A stretch of DNA of 64,000 bases from Coprinopsis marcescibilis (Eukaryota; Basidiomycota; Agaricomycetes; Agaricales; Psathyrellaceae), in contig ML210292.1 in the NCBI GenBank assembly GCA_004369085.1, forward strand, positions 1 through 64,000, written 5' to 3'. The translations under genes were made by a program, and so were the position numbers. Shown here one piece after another: positions 33,951 through 46,900 of the stretch. Under the pieces are notes generated by a model. That model had not been told where the DNA came from. It saw nothing but the letters and a program-made list of their open reading frames with translations, and searched no databases. The number at the start of each line of letters is the position of its first letter. Positions within the stretch are counted from its first letter, which is position 1.

Positions 33951-35925
33951 TCAATACTGCCCTGAGTAGGACGTGGCGGCTGCAGTCAAAGAGACAGCAG
34001 GAGAAGTGACGGTGGGTGTACCCGCAGCGCTGCTGGTGGGTGCGGCGACAGTGACGGTGACAGTGACTACCTCATCGTTTCCACTTCCAGTCTCACCCGG
34101 CTGGGACGGAATGCATTCCTCCGAGTCCGTATCAGCCACGATGCCCATAGACTCGTGGAGGGCGTCCAAGAGTATATCACTGCGGGTATCACCGCCGACG
34201 TGCCAAGCAGCGAAGCCAGCCAGGCCACGATCGTTGATGAATTGCCCTTTCGCGGCTGGTAAGAAGGAAAGATAACGTCAGTGCCAAATAGCGCTTAAGA
34301 TCCGGAATGATACTGACCAAGGGACCGGGTATCATCATAGGAGATGAATCGTCCATCACTCTCCCTGTACAGGAAGGACTAACGCACACTCGTGTGAGCA
34401 AGTTGTGATATCGAACAAAGGAACAGGCTGCTCACAGTTTCGGTGCAGTCATCAAAAGCGTAGAACACTCCTGGGGCGGCTTCGCCGCTCACGTTAAGAT
34501 ATCCGGTAGCAATCAATCCGTTGAAGGTGAAAATTCCAGAAGGGGTTTCAGCAGGCTGTCCACACTCCAGAGCTAAGAAAGCAATCGTACGTCAGGCTTT
34601 CGCACTTTCAATCACCAAAATCATAAAAGGAAACTCACTTTGTGCAATTGTTTCAAGGGTCTCTCTTTCGCCGAAGACTGGAGGCATGGTAGCCCTATCA
34701 AAGGCCGGGTTGAACGTGGTCAACACATCGTTCTGGATAACGCTTTCCTTGGGGATGATATAGCTGCGAGCATAGAAAGGGACACCGAGGACGAGCTCGA
34801 TATCAATGTTAATCAGCCACCGCAAATTTGCAAATGAAATGAAAGACTACGCTACCTTATCTGCTGGGAACCCGGCGGCAACCCAATCGTCGACGGCCTT
34901 CTCAACAGAACCTCCAGTTCTACCCGGGCAGGTCTTGAGAGGGGCATTAGCACCAGCGGGCGTGCTCCAGAGTCCGTTAATATCGTATCCCATGATAACT
35001 ATCGAACATGCAGTCAGTCAGCCTTATCCTCCTGCACATTGCGGCAACCACGCCTACTTACCGAGATGATCAAAGACTTGAGCAAAACCAGAAAGGTCAC
35101 TAATTCCGGCGCCGGTGAAAGGGGCGATATGAGCCGCAGCCGTCAGACTCAGCTCTGAGCCAACAGGGTCGGCTTTGAGCTCTTCCAAAAAGGTAAGGAA
35201 GTTCTGGGTGTCGGACTCGGAATTGATATTGCAAGGAAGGCCTACGCCGTCTCCGCCATTGGGGAACTCCCAGCTGAAGGGTTTCGTTAGTCACCGGAAT
35301 ATGGGAACATGATGTGGAGCCATACTCAAAGTCAATTCCGTCGAGGTTGTATTCAGTAGCCAAGCCAGTGATGGTCTTGACAAAGATGGTCCTGTTTTCT
35401 GCGGTCGCAACAGCTGAAGAGAAATACTGGGAGCCAGTCCACCCTCCGACAGAGACGAATGCTTTGACTTGCTATACGGATCGGATTAGTTACGCAATAA
35501 GACAATGATGATAACATCCAAGCATACATGGTCCTGAGCCTCTTTAACGAATTCCCGTAATGTCTCCTCTTCGCCCAACAAATCCAGAACGGATGAATCC
35601 GGGGTGGTCACACTATTCCGCACAGGACCAGGTTACAAACGGTCAACGTTAAGAGATAAAAATTGACTTACGCAAAGGCAAAGGCGAGCTCGGAGTATTT
35701 CTCCCAAGAGATAGCACTGACGGGCAAGTCTTGCTTATACCACGGAGCGTACCATCCGCCAGCAACAACAGAAGATTCTGGAGCGCGAGGTTCAGCGGCT
35801 GCTTCAGATTGATCTGCATGACCAGCGTGGCGCTTCTCGAGATCTCCAAAGAACAAGGGGGCAGGGGCCGCAAGAATCGTACTAAACGAAGTGGCTGCCA
35901 GCAGAAAAAAGGTTGAGAGTATCAT
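33951..35925 (-). CDS. GH18 chitinase B (secreted), 499 aa
   Basis: Paralogue of chitinase A with the same nine-exon plan: 35672-35925, 35528-35612, 35326-35471, 35062-35273, 34856-34998, 34639-34795, 34436-34572, 34318-34378, 33951-34255 (1500 nt). Signal peptide (STFFLLAATSFSTILAAPAP), short linker without the repeats of chitinase A, then GGWYAPWY, SVGGWTGSQYFSSAVATAENRT, the catalytic DGIDFDWE (Glu near 164), VIMGYDING, LGVPFYARSY and FAAWHVGGD. The C-terminus has a Thr/Val/Ser-rich tail of about 40 residues (TVTVTV, PTSSAAG) that may be O-glycosylated; no GPI signal is evident. Exons 3, 4, 7 and 8 have the same length as in chitinase A, supporting tandem duplication. Confidence 0.93.
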
Positions 35926-36966
35926 GTTGGCCGATTTGTGTGCGATGTGTTATGTGTGAGATGGCGCAGACGGCGATTACTAGTCAATAGTAATCAAACG
36001 AGAAAGATAGAAGGGATAACCGTAGAGTGAATGTAGCTAGCGAGAAACAGGAGCAAGGAGAAAGGGAGGATAGAAACACGGACTAGCGTTGTTTATAAAG
36101 ACTGGCCTCGAGCATTGTGCCACCGTTCGTCCATTGAGCAGCTGTGGCCTTCCCTTTTGTTCGCGTTTCATTCGACGGACGAATGTTAGCATACTTGCCA
36201 CCTGCAGCAGCTATTGTCTCGGACGTCTAGACAGGAAGAGACCGTGGTAACAATGAATGAGGAAGGTGGACCACCGACGGCGCGTCCAGGCTCAAAAGGG
36301 CCGTAGCGACCGCGGTGCGTGTACTTCATCGCCGAGCGGCCCAAACACACGTTTCCACGGCAGAAACAAAGACGTTGGCGTCGTCCTATCCAGTTCATGT
36401 CACGCTGCGCAAGAGTTCTGATCAAGAAAAGGTAGACGATAACCACGTGCGGCGCCCGGGGCATCATTACCTGTGGTATGACCATCCAACTGCTCAAAGC
36501 AAATCCGAATGAATGGATGAACTTTTGAGACCAAACGAATCGACACGAGGCTTAAGAGTGCAAGACGACGTTGAGGCTCACCGTGGGAGCCTATACGGTT
36601 TGGTGAATCTTTGTTCCCTGAATGGAGTATTACGCCAACCTCAAAAACGGTTATCAATATCGAGAACCTGAGGTGAATGTTGTTTCAAAATCTGCATACA
36701 AAACGAATCGTCCAGGACATTCTGTTGCTTCGGGGCTCGCGCCGGGTAGTCGGAAATGATAAACTGTGTGGTGCATATTGAATCAAGGGATGATATTCAC
36801 GATGTCGGGTTTCATGTTCATATCTGTTGTACAATGCATGCGATTAGAGAAAGGATATCTTATTAATGGAAAACAAAGCATTCAATACTGCGTAATCCAA
36901 TGTCAAAATCTGTCTAAGGAAAGAGATATGATCAACTCACAGTTAGGTGTAATAACATCGACAATC
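35926..36966. other. Upstream region of chitinase B; no gene recognised
   Basis: 1 kb between the chitinase B start and the st of the next minus-strand gene's stop codon. Frames at 36186-36497 and 36400-36657 (minus) show no family resemblance or splice support. Confidence 0.5.
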
Positions 36967-37754
36967 TCATCTCCTCAGCCCTCTCCCAATTAAACCAATC
37001 CTGGCTGCTAGCACCCTCGCCTGTCGTGCCTGTACGACCTTCGACCTCCAAAATACAATCGCTAATGCGACAATCACGAAGATGACATTGCAGGCCACGA
37101 ACTCTAGGAAGTCTGCGCGTTCTTGCGCTGGTATACGACCACAAGCCTCCCAAGCCAACTGTTCTCCTTCTGGCGGCGGGGGTGGTCGAGTGGAATCCAC
37201 TTGCTTGTTGTGTTCTGGAGGAGGATTGCTATCTCCTTCTTTCTGAGCCCACCGAGGCGAACCTGCAGCATGTGCTACAGCAGTTGCATTTACGCAATGC
37301 ACAAGCCGCCTGTTTCCAAACGGTTGACAGAATGGTTGGTGCATCTGAGCAAGCACATTGTTTTAGCTTTCCATTTAGCAAGGAGCATAACCGAGACATG
37401 AGGGCGGTTCCAACATACCGCTTCAGGTGGACATTGCTCGCACTTTCCGTAGGGTGTGCATAGTAAATGTGATCCGGTTGTAGGAGGTTCGTTATTGCCT
37501 GGGTCTTGACCTGGGTCAGGTTCCGCTGGCGGTGGTCGTATGGGTGGTGGTGCTCGGCGCTCAATTTGCCTGTCGTGGTCGTGAACATCGTGGTAGTTGT
37601 AGTTATGTTGTGCGGTTGCAGCGTTGCAAGCGTTCAATAATGAAACCAAAACGATGAAGATCATGCTGGTTCCATATCATCAGTATCACGCATTCGCCTC
37701 CTTGACGTCTACTCACAGCAGAATACATCCTGGCGAGGAGCCCAAACCTGACAT
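36967..37754 (-). CDS. Small single-pass membrane protein, Pro-rich and Cys-containing, 220 aa
   Basis: Function unknown. Three exons on the minus strand: 37717-37754, 37419-37665, 36967-37344 (663 nt). The first two exons together give an N-terminal hydrophobic signal (GCILLMIFIVLVSLLNACNAA); starting at the in-exon ATG (37664) would also give a signal but lacks the upstream splice. A His/Asn/Asp-rich and then polyproline stretch (APPPIRPPPAEPDP) follows. A cysteine cluster, LLCTPYGKCEQCPPE and QPFCQPFGNRRLVHC, lies in the middle. After a second Pro-rich segment comes one transmembrane helix near residues 175-200 (FVACNVIFVIVALAIVFW) and a short Arg-rich cytoplasmic tail. The topology suggests a type I plasma- or endomembrane protein. 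The family looks fungal, but I cannot name it. Confidence 0.7.
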
Positions 37755-37935
37755 CTAGCGTGCATTCGTCGTCGTAGGAGACAATGACCAGCGGCCAAGC
37801 TTGACGTCCAACTCATATCCGTTCGTGGGAAAACGAACAATAATTACGCATTACGCAACGTCGACGGCGACGACGCTGCTTGTAGAGCTTCCTCGACCAC
37901 TACTTATCCATCTATCTATCCATCTGAGCAGCAAT

Positions 37936-39064
37936 ATGTCTCGTCGAGCAGCAGTCATCGAGGACTTTGACGATGACACCGATCTGCCGTTGCCTCCTAG
38001 GCTGCCCAATACCGGAACTCGGGGTCCACTACTCCAGCAATTGGACAATGACGAGGAGTCAGATTCAGACGATCAGCAAGCAGGGCCAGCCTCACCTTCT
38101 CGACAAACCCCATTCCCTGGCAGCTCATCTCAGGATCGCGGAAACGTTACCGATATTACACCATACAAAACGTTCGTCGCAGCACTCTTCTTCCCCATTT
38201 TCGCTCTCCGTACAGTTGAACGTCGTGCCGCGCGTTCTTTCCGTTTGACTCACACCCTACGAAATTCCACCTTTTAACGACTGTCATTCATCAGATGGAC
38301 GTGTATTTACCCGATATACCTTGATGCTAAGCGCCCTTATGGAACGGGCCAACGGCGGATTGCTAGAGCCAAATCACTGTGGTGGCCCCTTAGCAAAGAT
38401 ATCGCTGAGGCTGCTAGCAGACTAGGCCTGGGCACGCTGCACGAAGTGAACAAAGCTCATCCACGAGACTGGGAGAACCCAGGCCGAGTGCGCGTGCAGT
38501 GGAAGAAGAATGGGAAACTAGTAAACCCCATTGTCAAGAACAGTAAGTTTATAACCGAAGCATCAGGATCCCATCTAATTCTGTGCTCCAGAAAAGATGC
38601 TACTAGAAATGATAAGCTTCCAAATCCAGCATACGAAGCCAGAATGTATCCCTAAGCCTCCGTACACGCTCTCGTCTGCAACTGTCCCAGTCTCAGCACC
38701 TGCAAACCCTACTTCGACGTCAACGAATATCAAGGGCAAACAGCCTTTGACTACCAAGCCAAATCCTGCGACGGCTTCACCCAGTGTCAAGCCCTCACCT
38801 GCTGCAGCCTCTGTTGCTCCTGCCACACAGAAGGGAGAGGAGGCGAATACCAAGCGTGGGAGACGCCTCCTGCCCGTCCCTCCAGAACCCCTGCCACCAT
38901 TGGAGAACCGAATCTCTTCATATTCCCCCGCATTGTCAACAGGCGTCTTGTTGGAAACTATCAAAGCCGGCATGAATGCCACGGAGGGAACGGGACTCCC
39001 GGGTGTCCCGGCTCCAGGTGGTATGGCGAAGGGTAAGAGGAAGGTTGTTCGAGTCAGAGGATGA
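37936..39064 (+). CDS. SEC65: SRP19/SEC65 subunit of the signal recognition particle, 318 aa
   Basis: RNA-binding subunit that folds SRP RNA for SRP54 loading during co-translational targeting to the ER. Three exons: 37936-38171, 38295-38542, 38592-39064 (957 nt). After an acidic N-terminus of about 80 residues comes the SRP19 domain (residues about 80-170): TCIYPIYLDAKRPYGTGQRR, WWPLSKDIAEAA, LGTLHEVNKAHPRDWENPGRVRVQWKKNGK. A Ser/Thr/Pro-rich low-complexity region follows, and the C-terminus is basic (GMAKGKRKVVRVRG), matching the tail seen in fungal SEC65. The first intron (123 nt) is long for this window. It is divergent from the membrane protein gene, with about 180 bp between starts. Confidence 0.92.
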
Positions 39065-41271
39065 AGTGAGGGATGTGGAGAGTCACAATGGTTTGAAACA
39101 TGTACAACTCTATTCAAGCTTCAAGACGCAATACAATGACATATTCATGGATACTACCAAGGTTAAGGCTTCTAATTTTGGTGACTCTAGATCCGGTATG
39201 GATGACTTCAATCCACAAATCGGAACTTCCCAATGGTCTCTTCAAAGATGCCCCTCTGTTTCCGAACACCTTATGCAACTCTTTTGACTTTCCCTCTAGG
39301 GCCGCCTTTTCAGACGACTTTTAATTGGTGGGTTGGTCCCTGGGGTCTGAAATACCTGAGTAATCACCAAGGGACCCCCAACAGCCCGTTCTAATATGTG
39401 CTCAGATATTCAGGTCTCAAGGGACGAAGTGCTCCAAGTCCAACACGGAGATACGGGGTGTTGTCGTTCCTTAACTACGAAGGGCTTACCGGATCCTGGC
39501 TCCGAAAAACTTGAAGCAGCGGGATCACTCGCCCAACCTTCCGCAAAGCGCTTGGACTAACTCTAGAATAAGCCTGGAGTCTGGACAAGTTGACGATACA
39601 TTAATGTCGATCCCCAATGACATACTTTGACTACTTGTCTCGGCGGGGTTTCCGATGTTTTTTGCTGGTCGTGAATATGTTTCGGTAATGCCTGTCAATA
39701 CCAATGAGGTTCAAATCAGTTTAATTGGGAGTGACTATGGTATCCTTCGTCTTTCTCTTCCTGAACCGAGTCTTCTTCAAGTTCCGCTACGACCTCGGCT
39801 GTTGCCGTGCGGCTCCCAGGCGGCTTCGGCTGTAGCCGCTGTGTTTATCGGGTAGATCGCTCTCATCACGCGGGAGATCCTGACTAAACGTCGGCTATCG
39901 CCGACGCCATCGCGAAGTCGAACCGATGTTCGATGTTGACAACGGATCTTTGCACTTTGACGCCCACTTTCGCGACTTCTCTCATCTTCGCTTGCCATTT
40001 GGAAGCTGTTATTGTGGTACGTACCGGCGGATATGGCCAGAAAGTATCATGCATGGTATTTAAATTTCTGTCGATTGGCATCGATGGTGCTTTATATTGA
40101 AATCAAGGAAGCAGATTCAGATATTCCGTCTAAATGACGTACAAAATGTACAACGGGAGTGTCAATTGGAAACTTTTGGTTCTTCACAAATGTTGTGCTG
40201 GGCAATTTAATTTCATAATTTTCACATCGACATCGTATCAGTGTAAGATGGACAGGACTGAACCGAAGTGGTCTATGTCCTTTCCTCAGTCGCCAACTAG
40301 GCTGAAGATCTTTCTTCACTTGGTATGTTGCTCGTATAGATAACCTCTGTGGACGATTCTATAGGAAGGTATTATACTTTGTTTCCAGCTTTCAATCTGC
40401 CTTCTGTTACTTGTACGTACACGTACAACCACTCATTCGCTTCACAGTTCACTGATTACTTTCCTCTGCATTCTCAGAACACGTTGCCGCTCACATCTTC
40501 CAAAGAGACCTTCCGATTCTCCTTGTCACCCGATGTCGGCCAAGAGAGGCACTGTACCCTTGATTTATATCTTGGCTCTGATTGTTCAGTGATCTCTCAT
40601 CTCACAGGGCGAAGTTTGTGGTTGCAAACGGAGCCAATCATACAGGGTTCAAGTCACAAGTCAAGGCGATGCTCTATCCGGGTTTTCAGTGGGCGACTCA
40701 TGCGTTTGTGCAGGGACTCCACACGATTTATCCTTGTGATGACTCGGATAGGATGCTGGAAGACCCACGAAGTTTCATACTTTTACCAACTTTCAAGTAG
40801 TAAGTTGCTCACCGCGGCTGAATCTCAACCATTTTACAAGCTCATTAAACCGCTTAGGTTCCACCGGATCCTGTGGCCCCCTTCTTTTTATTCCTTGTCC
40901 GTCTAAACTATCTTTGCCGCTAAACTTGGGCACCTTCCAGACTGGCCTCAATCTTCCCCGCATCTGATCTCGGCAATTAATTGAGGGCTTTGGAGCGGCA
41001 GCACGTGTGAATATTTGGACACCTTCCTTTTTGAGCGAACCATTCCAGTTTTTGGACCTCTTCCTCCTAAAGCAACTGGATCGATCGATGACTGTCCCAT
41101 ATGCGCCCGATTTACTCCACCATGCGAAAGCACAGCAATGTTCAACCGACCTTGGTCTAAACCTCTCGTCCACCACGTTTCCTTCTGTTCCTGCTCCTCC
41201 CACTTTTCTTCTCACAAGACGACGTTGTTACCACTCTACCCTTCAAAAAGTCGTGTGTTTTCGATAACAAC
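39065..41271. other. Gene-poor 2.2 kb, no supported gene
   Basis: Several open frames exist (40349-40906 plus, 185 codons; 40582-40800 plus; 40793-41215 minus), but none shows a recognisable domain or consistent splice structure. Parts around 40480-40800 have protein-like stretches in two different frames, so a decayed gene is possible. The last few hundred bases are the esterase promoter. Confidence 0.4.
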
Positions 41272-43414
41272 ATGTCTGATTCACTCCCTGAGTCGAAAAC
41301 GAGAACGGTGAAACGCCAGCACAACACGCTCAAGACCACCTTTTGTGGCGCCGAGCACCCGCTCTCTGAACCCGACACACCCATTCACCAGTATCTCGGA
41401 ATCAAATACGCCTCGATTCCTATGCGCTTTCGTCAATCCATCCTTTATAACACTTACCCTACTGTGACCCCCGCTTCAGAATACGGGTACGCTCACATGG
41501 AGGCTCTATATATTGTCTCCGCTGACGATGTGCTTCGCACAGACCCATATGTCCTCAACCTCGTTCGAGATGTATCGAGGAGCTGCTCTTCGGTATCAGC
41601 GAGAGCGACTTCCCCCCAGAATCCCTCAAGCAAAACGAGTTTGAGTGCTTAAACCTCAATATAACCTGTCCTGCTGGTTTAACGCCGACTTCGCGACTGC
41701 CAGTAATGCTTTGGATACACGGGTACGCAGCGTGGCGTCCTGAGCTTCGAAACATCTCTAATTTATATTTAATTCAGTGGCGGAGACAAAGGCTCTGGCT
41801 CCAGCTGGATATACGATGGGGCTCGTATTGTCCGTAAGAGTATGTCCGACGGTAAACCGGTCATCATGGTTACCTTCAAGTTAGTCGTGGTCATATATGA
41901 CGTCTGGGAGAGGCACTAAATGATCTCCATTTTCCAGCTTCCGTGTTGGTTTGCTTGGCTTTGCAGCGAGCCCCATGATACGGGAAGACAACAAACTTGC
42001 CGGTGAAGAAGGCACAGGAAACTATGGTATGGTCGTTTCATCGGTAGGGTTCGGTTTAATCTAACCCCTCCCTTCAGGTCTGCGAGATCAGCAGAGGTGC
42101 CTTGAGTGGCTCCAGAAATACATTGCAGACTTTGGCGGGGATCCCAGCAACATCACTCTGTTCGGAGAGTCTTCTGGAGCAGCTGATATCATCTGCCATC
42201 TTCTGTCCAGGGCAAACGAGACAAATCCGATATTTGCCCGTGCAATCATTCAAAGCGCTGTCTTTGAACCCACCCTGCCGGACGTACCCAGTGCCGGCTG
42301 GCAACTTTCTCGCCTGATGTCATCGCTGGGGGCCACGAGTATGGAGAAGCTGAGAAGCCTTGAAGTTGACAAGCTTTTGGGTCTGGGCTCAAGCTTGCGC
42401 GCAGTGGACGACGGGACGTTCTTCTGTGACGGGTGGAAGAGTTATTTATCGCACTCTGACCCCAGCAGCCAACACCATTCTCGACACTCGCACAATGCCA
42501 CTCGAAAACCTCAAACCCACTTTGCCAAGGACGCTCTGCTTCGACCTCCCCCCTTGCATCGTAATGCAAGCTCAAGTCGGTCTGGGGTTCGAAGTAGATC
42601 CCGGGGTACATCCCCACTTCCTCCGGTCGTTCCGCACCCCTCTCGACAACCTGTCATAATCGGGGACTGCTCCTCGGATTCGCTGCTGTGGTCGTTGCCA
42701 ATCTCTCTCTGGACAGCAGCGGGGGTCGTCCGGCGTATCAAAGCCATCTGCCTATCCGTCAACAAGGCGGCTGCCCTCTTGCGTTCCTACGATATCTCGT
42801 CATACACCCCAGCGGATGAGATCGCCGATCGAATTCTCGAGCTCGTCAACGACGCCCGCATCTCGTGGCCGACCGAGTGTCTTGCAGAGAAGTGCAAATT
42901 TGACCGACAGGGGCATGGCGTTTGGCGCTACGTCTTTGACCAAGAAGGACCCAGCCGAGGCATCCCCCACCACGCAGCCGACCTCATGTACCTCTTCGAC
43001 ACCGTCCCCCGCCCTGCCTGCGCACAACTGACATCGTTCGACCAGTATTCCCAAGAGACTTGGTGTGACGGTCCCTTTGACGATAGTGACAGTGACGAGA
43101 GCGTTGTGGAACTCGGCACCGACCGATACAACGAACCTGAATGGGAGACTGCGGTCGTGGACGACTTCAGCTACGCCCGTGTGAGGGACGCTATCCAATC
43201 GAAATGGATCTCGTTCGCACACGGAGAGTCGCCCTGGCGCGAGGACAAGGTCTTCGTTTTCGGGCCGGAGGGCGAGACGGGCGAACGGTCGACCACGATA
43301 TTCGAAGGCCGCCGACGAATCAACCTCTGGAAAGAGAGTCTTGAACCTCTCGGCCATAACATCGTGCAGAAGATCGGAGTAGAACTAAGCAGGGGTCCTT
43401 GCGGCACACCCTAA
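41272..43414 (+). CDS. Type-B carboxylesterase-like alpha/beta hydrolase, 640 aa
   Basis: Member of the carboxylesterase/cholinesterase family (hydrolysis of carboxylic esters; natural substrate unknown). Exons: 41272-41486, 41543-41722, 41778-41879, 41938-42026, 42078-43414 (1923 nt). Motifs: [36 protein letters not shown] (oxyanion region), [36 protein letters not shown], and the nucleophile elbow FGESSGAAD, where Ser follows the nucleophile in place of the usual Ala. A later [19 protein letters not shown] block probably carries the catalytic His. A low-complexity Ser/His/Arg-rich insertion sits around codons 390-440. There is no signal peptide, so it should be intracellular, unlike secreted lipases of this family. 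The C-terminus [24 protein letters not shown] is of a type I associate with basidiomycete members. Confidence 0.87.
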
Positions 43415-43993
43415 TCACTCTTCCAACTATTCACCGTCAAGCCAACGCACAAAAAAATCAATCATCGACCTGTATTGTCGACATTTCTATATATTCATGC
43501 ATTATAATCATCACACCCCACTTCAATTGTGCAATCATTTCTAGCTCTTTCCCATCGCATTGTTTACCTATTGGGCTTTAGGGATTCCATGTATAAATAC
43601 GTATATCCAGCATTTCAACTTCAAGCTTCGTTCTTTGCCTTTGCTTCGCATCATAGCCTCATCTACCGCGTCTCACCTATTTGTGTACTCTAGAATCACC
43701 TATTATTTGTTGCAATTACATGCGCCATACATGTAACGTGTTGAAATAATTCAAATAAATATTTTAGAGTATACATGGGAGAACATTACATGAGATAACG
43801 ATACATCAGCCATTCAGTATCTCGAGAAATGTCAAGGAAAGAAGAAGAAAAGGGAGATCGTTACGGTGGCATTAGACGGAGAATGCTGGGGAAAAGAAAG
43901 CAACGCGCGAAAGCAAAAGTCAAGAGACGGAGAAAGAAAAAGAGAAGAGATACACCATCAGAAAGAGAAGTTGCATAACAAGAGTGACGGTTG
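43415..43993. other. Convergent 3' regions of esterase and PDS5
   Basis: AT-rich sequence between two stop codons; it probably contains both polyadenylation regions. Nothing else was seen. Confidence 0.55.
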
Positions 43994-46900
43994 TTACTCG
44001 TCCGCTTCTTCGGTGAGGCTAGATTCACTTGCTCTTGAGCTAGACCGTTCGCGTTGTTTATTTTTCTTGTCGGTCTGGATGCATACGGGTCAGCATTAAG
44101 AGCAACCCAACACTCCTGATTCATACCTTTGCAAGATTACGCGCACTAATTCGAGTACCTCGCGGACGGTCCTCGGGACTCGACGGTGGCTTATCAACGT
44201 CCATCTCATCGCCACTGCCTTCGGCTTCTGAAGTTTCACCCGCCGATTCTTCCCCTTCGTCCCCGTCGTCGTTCTCACTCTTGGCTCGCTTCCGACGCCG
44301 CCTAAATGAATCGTTATTTGTACTTCATCCATCAGCAGCATCTGTGTCAAAACTCACTTGGAACCCTTGCTCGACGAAGCTTTACGCTTTACGGGGGCCT
44401 TACGCTCCTTCTTCTCCTTGCCGAGTGCCGTCTTCGACAGCTCACCTAGCCATGAGCGGGTCTCCTCCGGCAGGTAAACCGTTTTGACGATCTGCAAAAC
44501 GTGGTCAATACCATCGAACAACACCAGGAACGATTATCTTAAATACCTCTTTGGCAGACTCCGCATTCGGCAGGGGTCGCAAGATATCAGCTGGCAGCTT
44601 TACCTTGCCAGGATATGTTGGAACAACCCATGATTGGTTGTTAGCCCTCGTCTTGATGAGTTCTTGAGCCAATTCAGACATAATGTAAAGTCGCTACAAG
44701 TTCCAATCAGATGATGAAAGGGATGTAATGGATGGCAAAAGGTCCCATACCTCGGTATGTCCATGAGTTTCAGCATCACGGACAGTCTTAAGTTTCATCG
44801 CAAGGTGATTGAGTAGGGATATGTTATCCTGCGATGCCATGAGATCCAAGTAGAATTGCACGTATCTAGAGACCGATTCGTTAACGAGGATGTGTGAAAA
44901 AACTGGGAAGATCACCGACTTGGCAATGTCGAGTAGATCATCATGAGCAGTGCTAAAATCAGGATGATGTGCGAGCAAATGTAGGAGTCGGATGAAGATC
45001 GAGTCGAGGTGTTCAATGCGGACCGCTGGTGTGATTGTTAAGCACGAAATTTACGATATAGTACGTCGAACATTACCTAGAGCCATCTTTTGCTTAGCAC
45101 CGTTGACATATGAGGCAGCCTATGGTTTAAACATGAGCAAGCCTTCAACTGTACCACAGGGTAAACGCGACATTACCAAACTCTTAACATCGTCCTCGGG
45201 GTCATGCACAGTCAAGAAAGGGATGACGTTGTAACGCGGCGGGAGTTTGCGTGGTTGCAAGAACGTAACCAATTTCGTCAAAAACTCGATGCGCACATTG
45301 TAACACGAGTCCTAGGAAGAAAATCTATATAAAATAAGGTCATAACGAGAAAGAGAAATTCTTTACCTGAATAACCACAGCTAGCCGCAGGAACTTCGGT
45401 ACGATCGCAGTTGCAAAAAATTCCACCGTCGACAAATGCAACAGCGCAAATGCGGCCTGTAATCGCATCCGCGATAGGAATTTGGGACTGCAGACAAAAT
45501 AAGAATGAGTTCCGTCAGTGAAACAAAGGAAGTAACATACTCTTCTATGACGTCGGGGTTCAGCGACCCATTGTGCTCCAGTAACGTGGCAAACATTTTC
45601 AAAGAAGGGGTCGCAATCTCCAACGCCTTTTCTGCTGTCGAGTGGGCTAGGCAGCGGTTGCGACAAACTTTGAGTGCCTGAATTTTGGCTCGCAGGAATT
45701 CAGGAATATCATCCTTTTCCATCCACTCTTCGCCGTCTTCCATCTCCTCCTTTCGTAAGTATGAGCACGCGTCGAATCATTCGGAGCTTAAGCCACTCAC
45801 AGGGTCACCCTCACTGGGAATCATCAGGATCTTCTTGAGCAGGAATGGCATAAGGACACTACTACGCCGCTCGAATGCTTCCGAATGATACTTTGCAATC
45901 TGAGCGAGAGCTGCAACTCGTGCAGAGATGCCATCAAAGTCAGTAGATTCTCCCGAAGAGAGTGCATCGGCAATGCTCTATGAGATAGTATCAGCCATTG
46001 GTGTGGGTAAAAGCCCTAAATGAGAACGTACATCAACAAGCCGCTTGCACACTTCATTCTTGTTTTTGCAGAGAGCCAGGTATCGGGTCGCAAACTTCGC
46101 CAGCCGCCAGTTCGTATGCAATGCGTACTTTTCCAGCTTCTCGTTGGTCCGTCTATGTGAAAGGAAAGCGCATTAAGACAGGTGAAGAAGGTCCACTATC
46201 GCACTTACCTCTCAGTCGGAGCCAAGCTTCCGTCGTACTTCACCAAGCCCGCGAGAGCCTGCAAACCAACCTCGGCCAACTGAATATTCTTCTCATCCGA
46301 GATAGCCTTCACCAACTCAGCCACATGAGGCTTGTATAGCGCCGGACTGTACTTCGACACGAATGTAAGCAGTATCCGTGCATGGTTGGACGCTTGGATA
46401 AGGTGGCCGGCAGTACTTCCGTAGCTTTTAGCTACGCGTTTGAGAAGTGATGGGATGGATGACTGATTGAGGATTCGGTAGCTTGCTCTTCGGAGGAAAA
46501 TGTTGAGTGTGGGGAGGAGAGTGGAGGAGAGCTGTTCTAGCCGGCGGTTGAATTCATTCTGTTCCATGGGTTTAGGGCAAGACCTTTTGAGTTGAATTCG
46601 TTATATATGCTTACAGTCGACTTCACCAGCGATTTTAGGTCGCTTTGTGGATCCATACAAATCTTGGCCAGCTTGAATAGTCGGTTTTCGTTGAGTTTTG
46701 CAAATGCAGTAAAGTCTTCGTTGGCTTTATGTGGGTCGGGGAAGGAGGCTATACACAACATAAGCAATTTAATAATTGCTCTCAGCAAGTTACAACGAGC
46801 TTTTACCTGCGAGGTGTTGACTTGTTGCAGTCAGACGTCGTGTTACCAGCTCCTCGTTTTCATCTATAATGCCACCCTGAAGGAAATGTTAATGTGTGAC

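Noticed and set aside
40349..40906. 185-codon plus frame in gene-poor DNA
   Set aside because: No recognisable domain; better protein-like segments occur in other frames, so at most a decayed gene.
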